Shown here: positions 21,446 through 29,653 of the stretch, one piece after another | Position numbering within the stretch: position 1 is the stretch's first letter | Layout of the letters: each line of letters starts with the position of its first letter | Translations under genes and position numbers: made by a program | Assembly (NCBI GenBank): GCA_949430125.1 | Contig: CASQMQ010000050.1 | Location: 16,159-80,158 of the forward strand | Length of the DNA: 64,000 bases | Source of the DNA: an uncultured Pseudomonadales bacterium | GTDB taxonomy: Bacteria > Pseudomonadota > Gammaproteobacteria > Pseudomonadales > Pseudohongiellaceae | Direction of reading: 5' to 3' | The notes under the pieces: model-generated | What the model saw: only the letters and a program-made list of their open reading frames with translations | Databases searched by the model: none | What the model was told of the DNA's origin: nothing

Positions 21446-22176
21446 TAGTGACTTCCCCAACTCTAAACCAGCAGATCGAAAAGTGGTTTTACTCCCGACT
21501 CTCCTCTTTTCAAGCCATCAGCAGGCCCTTTATCACTCTCTCTTATGCGCAAAGTTGGGATGGCAGCATTACGACTCGCTCTGGAGAGCCATTGAGTTTC
21601 AGCGGTGAGGAATCCACCCAACTGACACACCAATTGCGCAGTCTTCATGATGGTATTCTGGTCGGTATTGGGACCGTGTTAAGCGATGATCCGCAACTTA
21701 CAGTCAGGAAGTGGCCCGGATCGAATCCCCAGCCAATTGTATTGGACAGTAGATTGCGCACGCCGCACGCTGCAAAAATTTGTCATCATCCTGATAAGCG
21801 GTGCTGGATCTTAACAGTGCGGCCTAATTCTAAATCTTTTGGTGAACAGGTAGATGTCCTGTCTGTGGATACCGCTGGCGTAGATCAACAACAGGTGCCG
21901 CTTGAAGTCGCCATGGGCCTGCTCAAGGAGCGGGGAATCAAAAGTCTAATGGTGGAAGGAGGAGCGACAGTCATCACGGCCTTCCTGAAAGCGCGTCTGG
22001 CAGATGCTATGGTACTGACCGTCGCCCCTCGAATTGTGGGTGGCTACAAGGCAGTTGGCGATTTGCAAGCGGGGGGCTGTGATGACCAGCTGAGTATTCA
22101 TCCGTTGCACTGCGCGCCTGCAGGTAGCGATCTTATCGTGTGGGGAGATTTTCAATATGATGGGCCCGGCCGGTGA
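21442..22176 (+). CDS. RibD_C/dihydrofolate-reductase-like reductase, no deaminase domain
   Basis: SWDGSITTRSG, LHDGILVGIGTVLSDDPQLTVR, PQPIVLDSRLRTP, LMVEGGATVI; 4-nt overlap with ribA. Confidence 0.9.
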   Translation: MIVTSPTLNQQIEKWFYSRLSSFQAISRPFITLSYAQSWDGSITTRSGEPLSFSGEESTQLTHQLRSLHDGILVGIGTVLSDDPQLTVRKWPGSNPQPIVLDSRLRTPHAAKICHHPDKRCWILTVRPNSKSFGEQVDVLSVDTAGVDQQQVPLEVAMGLLKERGIKSLMVEGGATVITAFLKARLADAMVLTVAPRIVGGYKAVGDLQAGGCDDQLSIHPLHCAPAGSDLIVWGDFQYDGPGR

Positions 22177-23207
22177 AAGCTCAGCAACTCTGCTTCATGG
22201 GGTCTCATCAGGTCGAAATTCGCGAACAACAATTGCCATCGTTACAACCCGATCAAGTGCTGGTCAAGAATCTGTATTCGGCGATCAGTGCCGGTACCGA
22301 GATGCTGGTCTATCGTGGCCAGCTTCCCACTGCAATGTCTCTGGATGAAAGCCTGGGGGCTTCCGAAGCACAGACAATTAACTATCCCACGCAATATGGC
22401 TATGCTTGTGTCGGCCGCATAGAAGAGGTTGGTCAGGACGTGGGCGTCGATTGGGTAGGTAAAACGGTCTTCTCGTTTCAACCCCATGCAAGCCATCACG
22501 TATGCGCTATAGATGGCGTAATTCTTTTGCCCGAAGGAGTAGATCCGAAGGATGCTGTGTTTCTGGCCAATATGGAAACAGCTGTAAATTTGGTGCAGGA
22601 TGGCAATCCGCGCCTCGGAGAGCGTGTTGTAGTGCTGGGCCAAGGCATCGTCGGGCTGTTGGTGTCCAGTGTCCTAGCCGAATTTCCTCTTGCTGATCTA
22701 TATGCTGTGGAATCAATCGACGGCCGCCGGAAACTAGCAGGCCAAGCGGGAGTCCAGGCGACGTTTAGCCCTGAAGCCGATAAAGAAATTAATGTTCTGC
22801 AGGAGAAGCTAAAGCTTAATGAGGTTTGCGGTGGTGCCGATGTAGTATTTGAACTAACTGGTTCTCCAACCTCGTTGAATCTGGCGGTAGACCTAAGTGC
22901 CTACTCTGGGCGCATCGTTGTTGGCAGCTGGTATGGCACGAAGAGCGGTAATATTAATCTGGGCGAGAGATTTCATCGTAACCGCATAGCAATCATAAGC
23001 AGCCAAGTCAGTACGATTTCCCCTGAGTTAAGTGGTCGCTGGGATAAAGCAAGGCGCTTCTCTGTGGTGTGGGGCTTGATTCAAAGGTGCCAGCCCTCAC
23101 AGTTTGTTAGCCATAACCTAGAATTCGCTAAAGCTGCTGAAGCCTATCGGCTATTGGACGATTCACCGCAGAACACAGCACAAATAATTTTTGATTATCG
23201 GGACTAG
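22173..23207 (+). CDS. Zn-binding alcohol dehydrogenase-like (MDR) oxidoreductase
   Basis: YSAISAGTEMLVYRG, GYACVGRIEEVG, VVVLGQGIVGLLV Rossmann motif; 4-nt overlap with upstream gene. Confidence 0.88.
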   Translation: MKAQQLCFMGSHQVEIREQQLPSLQPDQVLVKNLYSAISAGTEMLVYRGQLPTAMSLDESLGASEAQTINYPTQYGYACVGRIEEVGQDVGVDWVGKTVFSFQPHASHHVCAIDGVILLPEGVDPKDAVFLANMETAVNLVQDGNPRLGERVVVLGQGIVGLLVSSVLAEFPLADLYAVESIDGRRKLAGQAGVQATFSPEADKEINVLQEKLKLNEVCGGADVVFELTGSPTSLNLAVDLSAYSGRIVVGSWYGTKSGNINLGERFHRNRIAIISSQVSTISPELSGRWDKARRFSVVWGLIQRCQPSQFVSHNLEFAKAAEAYRLLDDSPQNTAQIIFDYRD

Positions 23208-23244
23208 CGTCAGTTAATCAGTACTTTGATTAGAGGTATACAGA

Positions 23245-23622
23245 ATGTACACAGTTTCAGTAAGACGTGATCTGATTGCTAGACACTATCTCATCGGTGG
23301 TGACTGGGGTGCCGAAAACAACCCTCATTCACATCCTTATGTCATTGAAGTTCGGCTTGAGGCCGCCGAATTAGACCAGCACGGCTACCTTGTAGATATC
23401 GTGAAAATCGAGGAGGAACTGCAGGCCGTCGTCGATTATTTTGGTGAGAGCATGCTCAATGATCTTCCTGAATTCGAAGGGATTAACCCAAGCATCGAAC
23501 ATTTCAGTCGTATTGTCTGCGGCAAGCTACTAAGTGGTATCAAGCCGCCGGGTTCAGGTTGTTTTACAGTCAGGATCTGGGAGAACGACAGCTGCTGGGC
23601 AGCTTATGTCATGGACTATTAA
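23245..23622 (+). CDS. 6-pyruvoyl-tetrahydropterin synthase/QueD (T-fold) family protein, atypical active site
   Basis: RHYL and HSHPY retain the Zn-His triad; GYLVDIVKIEEEL, LNDLPEFEGINPSIEHF, VRIWEN conserved framework. Confidence 0.85.
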   Translation: MYTVSVRRDLIARHYLIGGDWGAENNPHSHPYVIEVRLEAAELDQHGYLVDIVKIEEELQAVVDYFGESMLNDLPEFEGINPSIEHFSRIVCGKLLSGIKPPGSGCFTVRIWENDSCWAAYVMDY

Positions 23623-23646
23623 GTCGAAGGTCGATCATAGGCTATC

Positions 23647-24657
23647 TCATGGCTCCGTTGCCACGGCGCTGGGTAACGGCGATTGCAGCCCCGGTAATGC
23701 AGCAGCGCCGGCCAATAAAATAACAACATCGCGTAAACGCATCAAAACAATTAGGCCGGCTGCCGCCGGCATTGGCAAAGCCAGGGCCTGAAACGCCCAA
23801 AAAAGACCGGCCTCGACACTGCCAACACCGCCAGGTAGTGGCAGCAGGAAAGCAAGGCGCATCACAGTAAATAGAAAAATAAAAGTCACTAGATCAAGTG
23901 GCACTTCGACAAAGCTGAGCAACAGCCAGAACTCCGCAATCATTCCAGTCCAGGCCAGCAATGATAGACCCAGAGCCACTCCGAGAGCTGGCCGCTGGTT
24001 TGTAAATATCTTTTGCAATGATTCATTCAATTGAGAAACATTAGTATTTAGGTTGCGCAGGCGTTCATGATTTTGCCAGCGGCCGGCTAACCGGGTTATC
24101 CAATCGCGGATGTTCAGTGGTTTCTGTAAAAAAGCCCAGCCAATTATGCCCATCAGTAGAAGCAACCCTAATAAAACGAACGCTATGATCTGCCAGTTCA
24201 CAAAATCGATAGAACGCGTAGCCAGCAAGGTAAGCACTGCTAATAATAGAACAGCAAAATTAATCCACAGCTCATAGAAGCGGTCAAGACCAACGGCGAG
24301 GAAGGCGGCATGACCGGACACACCATACCTCCGCCATAACCAGTAAACCTGTAGTGGTTCGCCACCAAATTGGGGGCCAGGTGTCACAAAACTGATTACC
24401 TGGCACGCCTGACGCAAGCGTAATAACTGTAAGAATTTGCAAGGCAATGTCATAGCCCGAGTCAGCACCAGCCAGCGTCCGGCAAGCAGCATGATGACAA
24501 TCAGGTTGAGGGTAATCCAGGCTATCCACTGCGAGGGAAGAAGATTCGTAATGGTTTGGATTAGCTCATTAAAGGGAAGCGCGGACAGTATCCATCCCGC
24601 GAGCCCCAGTGCCGTTATCCAAGTGAGGAAAACCAAAGAGTTAGATGAGAATTTCAA
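23647..24657 (-). CDS. Lysylphosphatidylglycerol synthase TM region / UPF0104-like membrane protein
   Basis: Polytopic; QACQVISFVTPGPQFGGEPLQVYWL, LPLPGGVGSVEAGLFWAF. Confidence 0.88.
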   Translation of the reverse strand: MKFSSNSLVFLTWITALGLAGWILSALPFNELIQTITNLLPSQWIAWITLNLIVIMLLAGRWLVLTRAMTLPCKFLQLLRLRQACQVISFVTPGPQFGGEPLQVYWLWRRYGVSGHAAFLAVGLDRFYELWINFAVLLLAVLTLLATRSIDFVNWQIIAFVLLGLLLLMGIIGWAFLQKPLNIRDWITRLAGRWQNHERLRNLNTNVSQLNESLQKIFTNQRPALGVALGLSLLAWTGMIAEFWLLLSFVEVPLDLVTFIFLFTVMRLAFLLPLPGGVGSVEAGLFWAFQALALPMPAAAGLIVLMRLRDVVILLAGAAALPGLQSPLPSAVATEP

Positions 24658-25856
24658 GCGCCATCGTATCCATTGAGCCAGCGGTCATCTTCTGTCCAAA
24701 GGCTAAAGTGCCCGGTACCGAGCAACATCAACCAGACCGTGCTGCAGAACAAAACATAGTCCACCGGTAGCAGTGGGTTAGCCATATAGTACCAGCTCAG
24801 CAGAGTGATGAGGATTAGGCTGAAGTAGCGCCCCGCAATCCCCAACAACACCATAACCGATGCCAGAATGAAACCACCGACCATTACATTATTCATCAAG
24901 TCAGGGCTGCCCGCAGGCAGAGGCGGGAGTCCGGAATCAAGCAGAGACACTGCCAGCGTCAGTGCCACGACAATGCGCAAAATGGGTTGTAACACGGCCT
25001 GACTGAAATACGTAAGTTGTGCAAAGCGCCGATCCACATGATCTGCCTGCCGGTTAATATGGCCGCTAACAATCAGCCAGTCGATCAAGAAGCCGATCAC
25101 CGCAGGCAACATAAAGGCAAAGCCGGCAAGCGTTGTCAAAGGTGGATAAACCATTGGCCAAAGCACGACTGCCAAGAAGCCCATCTGAAATCCGGCCCAA
25201 GTGCGCCTATGCAGTGCTGGCGGCAGGGGATAGATAGCTAAGCCACGGGATTTGCGCCAAAGTACCCCAGCGTGGAACAGGTAGTAGGCAGTGCCCATTA
25301 ATAGGTAACTCCAGTGCACTTGGCCATAATTAAATGCCAGTAGGGAGGCAATCGCCAGGCCGAGTGCATCAGAAATTGTATCCAATTCAATGCCAAGCAG
25401 ACTACTCTGGCCAGTGCGGCGTGCAACGTAGCCGTCGACTCTGTCCAGCACCGCGGCGATCAAATACAGTACGCCTGGCAACCAGGCCAGCGCAGGTCCT
25501 TCAGGCCATGGTTGAAACAAGAAGCCCGCTACGGCAGCGATCAGCCATGCTCGCAGTAAGGTGACTCGGTTTGCCCAGCCTAGGTCTTTATAGAGTGGTT
25601 CTTTTGGGGTTTGACGGTTAAGAGGGAGGCGCTGCATAGTCTGATAACAGAGAAAAATCCAAACCAGCTCGGCCTGCACGAACCACTGCAGTGCGCCTTG
25701 CCAGAACCAAGTTATTCCTAGCAGGAAACACCCGCCAGCGATCCCAGTGGTTCCCAACCATCCAAGGCGAGTGAGTTCGCGCCTAAGTAATCTGTCGATC
25801 GGTTGTTGTGTATTTGTAATCAAAGTTTCTAGCATAAGGCAACAATACCAAACCAA
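24654..25856 (-). CDS. CDP-alcohol phosphatidyltransferase with C-terminal membrane extension
   Basis: Exact signature DRVDGYVARRTGQSSLLGIELDTISD (D-x2-DG-x2-AR-x8-G-x3-D-x3-D); polytopic C terminus; 4-nt overlap with neighbour. Confidence 0.9.
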   Translation of the reverse strand: MVWYCCLMLETLITNTQQPIDRLLRRELTRLGWLGTTGIAGGCFLLGITWFWQGALQWFVQAELVWIFLCYQTMQRLPLNRQTPKEPLYKDLGWANRVTLLRAWLIAAVAGFLFQPWPEGPALAWLPGVLYLIAAVLDRVDGYVARRTGQSSLLGIELDTISDALGLAIASLLAFNYGQVHWSYLLMGTAYYLFHAGVLWRKSRGLAIYPLPPALHRRTWAGFQMGFLAVVLWPMVYPPLTTLAGFAFMLPAVIGFLIDWLIVSGHINRQADHVDRRFAQLTYFSQAVLQPILRIVVALTLAVSLLDSGLPPLPAGSPDLMNNVMVGGFILASVMVLLGIAGRYFSLILITLLSWYYMANPLLPVDYVLFCSTVWLMLLGTGHFSLWTEDDRWLNGYDGA

Positions 25857-25975
25857 AGGTGATGGAGGAATTTACTTCGCAGATTAAAAGACGAACAGGC
25901 GGCAAGATAAGTTTTGCGCACAGCGGCCGGCCTTATGCTAAGTTAGTTAAACATAAATCCCACCGTCCATTTTAA

Positions 25976-27016
25976 ATGATCTATTTCGCATACCCTGGTG
26001 ATATCGACACTCCAACCGGCGGCTATCACTACGATCGTCGCTTGATTGACGAACTACGCAGCATAGGCGTCAGAGTGGAAACCGTAGCACTGCCGCACTG
26101 CTCTATGGCGCCGAATCAAAAAATCCTAGCGAGCGTCCAGAAGATATTTGCGGCTATACCGGATCAGGCAATTGTCGTGATTGATGGGTTGGCCTTTGGG
26201 GTTTTGGATGAGATGGCAGTCGCAGAGGCAAAGCGACTGCGATTGGTAGCGCTATGTCACCACCCGCTAGCATTGGAAACCGGGCTCGATGAGCCGGAGA
26301 GGCGGGCCTTAATGGTTTCGGAGCGACGCGCATTGAGTTGTGCGCTAGCCACGGTGGTTACTAGCGCCCATACCCGCCAGATTCTGATCGATCAGTTTGC
26401 CGTGCCGGCGGCAAGAATAATCGTCGCGCTTCCCGGCACCGACCGAGTTCCCTTCGCGTCCTGCGATGGCGATCCGATTCGATTGCTAACTGTGGCATCA
26501 TTGACTCGACGCAAGGCTCACGATGTAATTATCGACGCTCTTGCCCCGCTTAAATCTATCTCCTGGCAGTCGCGCTTTGTAGGTGGTAAGGATTTCGACC
26601 CCGCTTGGGCCGCGGGACTGGAAAAGCGGGTGAACTTGCTGGGCTTGTCGCACCGCATCCAATTCGTTGGCTCGGTAGAGAATACGCAAGTTGAATATCA
26701 GCAGGCAGATGCATTTGTCTTGCCCTCACGCTTCGAGGGTTATGGCATGGTTTTCGCCGAAGCTCTAGCGGCTGGGTTGCCGGTACTCGCGGCTCGCTCT
26801 GGTGCCGTGCCGGACGTGGTGCCTGAAACGGCTGGCCTGTTGGTGGCCCCGGATGATACCCAGGCATTGACAGAAGCGCTGCGTCAAATATTGACAAGTG
26901 AGGCATTACGCCGGCGCCTACAAGCTGGTGCCAGGCAAGCGGCCGCGACGTTGCCTACCTGGACTGACGCGGCAACCATTGTTGCCCTAAAGCTAGAAGA
27001 GGTTAGCAGCTCATGA
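25976..27016 (+). CDS. Glycosyltransferase family 4
   Basis: GGYHYDRRL N-terminal loop, RFEGYGMVFAEALAAGLPVLAARSGAVPDVV with E-x7-E. Confidence 0.92.
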   Translation: MIYFAYPGDIDTPTGGYHYDRRLIDELRSIGVRVETVALPHCSMAPNQKILASVQKIFAAIPDQAIVVIDGLAFGVLDEMAVAEAKRLRLVALCHHPLALETGLDEPERRALMVSERRALSCALATVVTSAHTRQILIDQFAVPAARIIVALPGTDRVPFASCDGDPIRLLTVASLTRRKAHDVIIDALAPLKSISWQSRFVGGKDFDPAWAAGLEKRVNLLGLSHRIQFVGSVENTQVEYQQADAFVLPSRFEGYGMVFAEALAAGLPVLAARSGAVPDVVPETAGLLVAPDDTQALTEALRQILTSEALRRRLQAGARQAAATLPTWTDAATIVALKLEEVSSS

Positions 27017-27840
27017 CCGGATTCAGCATCGACTGGCTGGACTTGCGCGAAGCGGCAGACCGGCGCTCACGCAACGATAAATTGCTTCATCAGGCAAGAC
27101 ATTGGCTGGGAAGCGATAGGGAGCAGACAGCAGAGCTGAATATAGTGGACCTTGGCGCCGGCACCGGTTCGACTCTACGTGCCTTCTCCACCGCCGTTGA
27201 ATCTGACCAAAAGTCGTTGTCTTGGCATCTGCTGGATCAAGATGCAGCGTTGCTTGCTGAAGCCACTTCTCGCCATGGGGCTTCGCATCGGCTGCAAACT
27301 TATGAACTCGACATTACCAATATTTTCGCGTTGCCGTTGGAAGACGCGGACCTAATTACTGCCTCGGCGCTATTCGATCTAGTGTCTGCCGACTTTATCG
27401 ACGCATTAGTTACTGCGCTAAGAAGCAGGTGCCAGCAAAAGCCGGCTGGCCTCTACGCTGCGCTGAACTACGATGGCACAACTCGTTGGACACCCACTCA
27501 TACTCTGGACCAAGCGGTACTCGATGCTTTCAATCGCGACCAGCGTAACAACAAAGGTTTCGGGTTAGCGCTGGGGCCGGATGCTGGCCCCTACATGGAA
27601 CTGATGTTCAGCCGTTCAGGCTTCAGGGTATTTTCCGCAAATAGCCCCTGGGTGCTAGATGGGGCCGATATCAAGCTGGTAGATGCACTAATCGATGGAA
27701 TAGGCGATGCGGTGTCAAAAGACCCAGCGCTGGACGCGTCTGAACTTAAGGGCTGGATTCTGTTCAGAAAAGCACACTCACTGACCGGCACCTGCGAAGT
27801 AGGGCATACCGACCTATTGGCCTTGCCCGATACGGTTTGA
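27013..27840 (+). CDS. Class I SAM-dependent methyltransferase
   Basis: VDLGAGTGSTLRAF motif I; LLDQDAALLAEA; 4-nt overlap with GT4. Confidence 0.85.
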   Translation: MTGFSIDWLDLREAADRRSRNDKLLHQARHWLGSDREQTAELNIVDLGAGTGSTLRAFSTAVESDQKSLSWHLLDQDAALLAEATSRHGASHRLQTYELDITNIFALPLEDADLITASALFDLVSADFIDALVTALRSRCQQKPAGLYAALNYDGTTRWTPTHTLDQAVLDAFNRDQRNNKGFGLALGPDAGPYMELMFSRSGFRVFSANSPWVLDGADIKLVDALIDGIGDAVSKDPALDASELKGWILFRKAHSLTGTCEVGHTDLLALPDTV

Positions 27841-27963
27841 ATGCGTTAAGGAATCAGTAGGCGCTTTCTAACCTTCTTTATTCAGCAAGAACACTTCACT
27901 GTGTTAGATTGATGAGCGAACAGCGTAGTAAAAAACGTTTATTGCAAACTATGAGGGGGCTCC

Positions 27964-28572
27964 ATGCAAAAATCCTACTCAAGACCGGTTCAGTTGGGAT
28001 TGGTCCTGTTGACTTCTTTGCTGGTAGTTGCCAGATTGGCTCATGCTCAGCCAGCGGTTTGGGAAATAGATCCCGAACATTTTTCAATCGCCTTTGAAGC
28101 TGGCCATATTGGCTATCAGAAACAACTCGGTCTATTCCTCGAAGGGTCGGGAAATTTTCGCTATGACCCTGATACTTTTGAGTTTACTGCAGGTCGTGTC
28201 GAGATTCAGGCCGGCAGTGTCTTCACCAATCTCATTGCTCGTGACAACCATCTGCGCGGCAGAGATTTCCTAAATACTAGAAGAAATCCTCTTATCATCT
28301 TTGAGGCTGCTGAGTACGTCCCAGGCAATTATGCTGCGCCCGGAACACTGGCCGGCAATCTGACTCTGCTGGGAGAAACCCATCCTATCGTGCTGGGAGT
28401 GACGATTAATAAGCAAGCAAAGTATCCATTTGGTCACCGGCGCGAGACGCTTGGTATCTCGGCTCAGACCATCATCTCCCGCAGCAAGTGGGGCATGGAC
28501 TACGGTGTGGCAGGGAGCCTAGTTGGTGACGAGGTAACGTTGCGCTTCGAGTTTGAAGCGCTGCGTCAGTAA
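27964..28572 (+). CDS. YceI family periplasmic protein
   Basis: Signal peptide; WEIDPEHFSIAFEAGHIGYQKQLGLFLEGSGNFRYDP...RDNHLRGRDFLNTRRNPLIIFEA...GNLTLLGETHPI. Confidence 0.92.
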   Translation: MQKSYSRPVQLGLVLLTSLLVVARLAHAQPAVWEIDPEHFSIAFEAGHIGYQKQLGLFLEGSGNFRYDPDTFEFTAGRVEIQAGSVFTNLIARDNHLRGRDFLNTRRNPLIIFEAAEYVPGNYAAPGTLAGNLTLLGETHPIVLGVTINKQAKYPFGHRRETLGISAQTIISRSKWGMDYGVAGSLVGDEVTLRFEFEALRQ

Positions 28573-29017
28573 CGGGAACGAAGGGATATACTTATTAACC
28601 AGTTTTCGCATTGCAATCAAATTAAATCTCTTCGCCTCCTTTAATCATGTCTTGCATCGGGGTGATGTTGTCGTCATCGGCTGGGAAATTGGCTGCAATT
28701 CTTTTCAGGTTGGCGGTGCAGCGACGGATGCAGCCGATGCTTAGTAAGTGTGAATGCTCTAAATAGTTTCTGAAAATGTTTAACAAATTGGGCAGTCATA
28801 GCTTTGATTTTTATAGTAGTCTACTTTTTAAGTTCTATTTCTGATCGAAAAGTGGCAGGTTGTAGCTCGAGTATCGGCGGAAAGGCCCGCGGTGACATGG
28901 CCTTTTTGTTGCGAGTCCTTTGTCTCAAAGCTATAGTGTCAAGTAGCTGTTATGTGAGAAGCGAGTATAAAAAGAAGCTTTAAAATAAAAGATAGGCGTA
29001 GCCATAGGAGCAAGCTC

Positions 29018-29653
29018 ATGGGTGATAAGAACAAAGACGATACTAGCCTCAACCCGAAGCAACGATCACGACGGGAGTTCCTCGAGAACGTCGGCTCCAC
29101 AGCGGCGGTCGCCAGTGCTGTGCCGGTTCTTGGTATTTCCAGCGTGCAGGCACAATCAGACACTGAAATCGCAGCCAGTAAGACCACCATCCAACTTATA
29201 GTTAACGGCGACAGCCATTTGGTAGAAGTGGAAGATCGCTGGACCCTTGTTGAAGTATTGCGCGATCAACTCGATCTCACAGGCACAAAGATCGGCTGTG
29301 ACCGAAGCGAGTGTGGCGCTTGCACTGTGATTATGAACGGCAAGCCGGTCTACTCCTGCAGTCAATTAGCGGTGTGGACGGATGGCGCCCAGATAACTAC
29401 AGTGGAAGGGCTTGCAAGCGGAGGTCAGCTCTCACCTGTGCAGCAAGCCTTTGTCGAAAACAACGGGCCTCAATGTGGCTTCTGCACTCCTGGTCAGCTC
29501 ATGACTGCTACGGCTTTGCTTAGAAACAACTCTACGCCGAATGCTAGAGAGGTTAAGGAGGCCTTAGTGGGTAATCTCTGCCGCTGCTCCAATTACAATG
29601 CTATCGTCGAGGCTGTAGTCATGGCCGGCGAGCGCAGCGGAGGTGCAGCGTGA
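29018..29653 (+). CDS. Xanthine dehydrogenase family (2Fe-2S) subunit, Tat signal
   Basis: SRREFLENVGSTAAVASAVPVLG; GCDRSECGACTV, CGFCTPGQLM, CRCSNYNAI. Confidence 0.93.
   Translation: MGDKNKDDTSLNPKQRSRREFLENVGSTAAVASAVPVLGISSVQAQSDTEIAASKTTIQLIVNGDSHLVEVEDRWTLVEVLRDQLDLTGTKIGCDRSECGACTVIMNGKPVYSCSQLAVWTDGAQITTVEGLASGGQLSPVQQAFVENNGPQCGFCTPGQLMTATALLRNNSTPNAREVKEALVGNLCRCSNYNAIVEAVVMAGERSGGAA

Noticed and set aside
20741-23622. Interpretation of the locus as a queuosine or ordinary riboflavin operon
   Set aside because: No queC/queE or ribB/ribE/ribH partners, and the QueD-like protein lacks the catalytic triad residues
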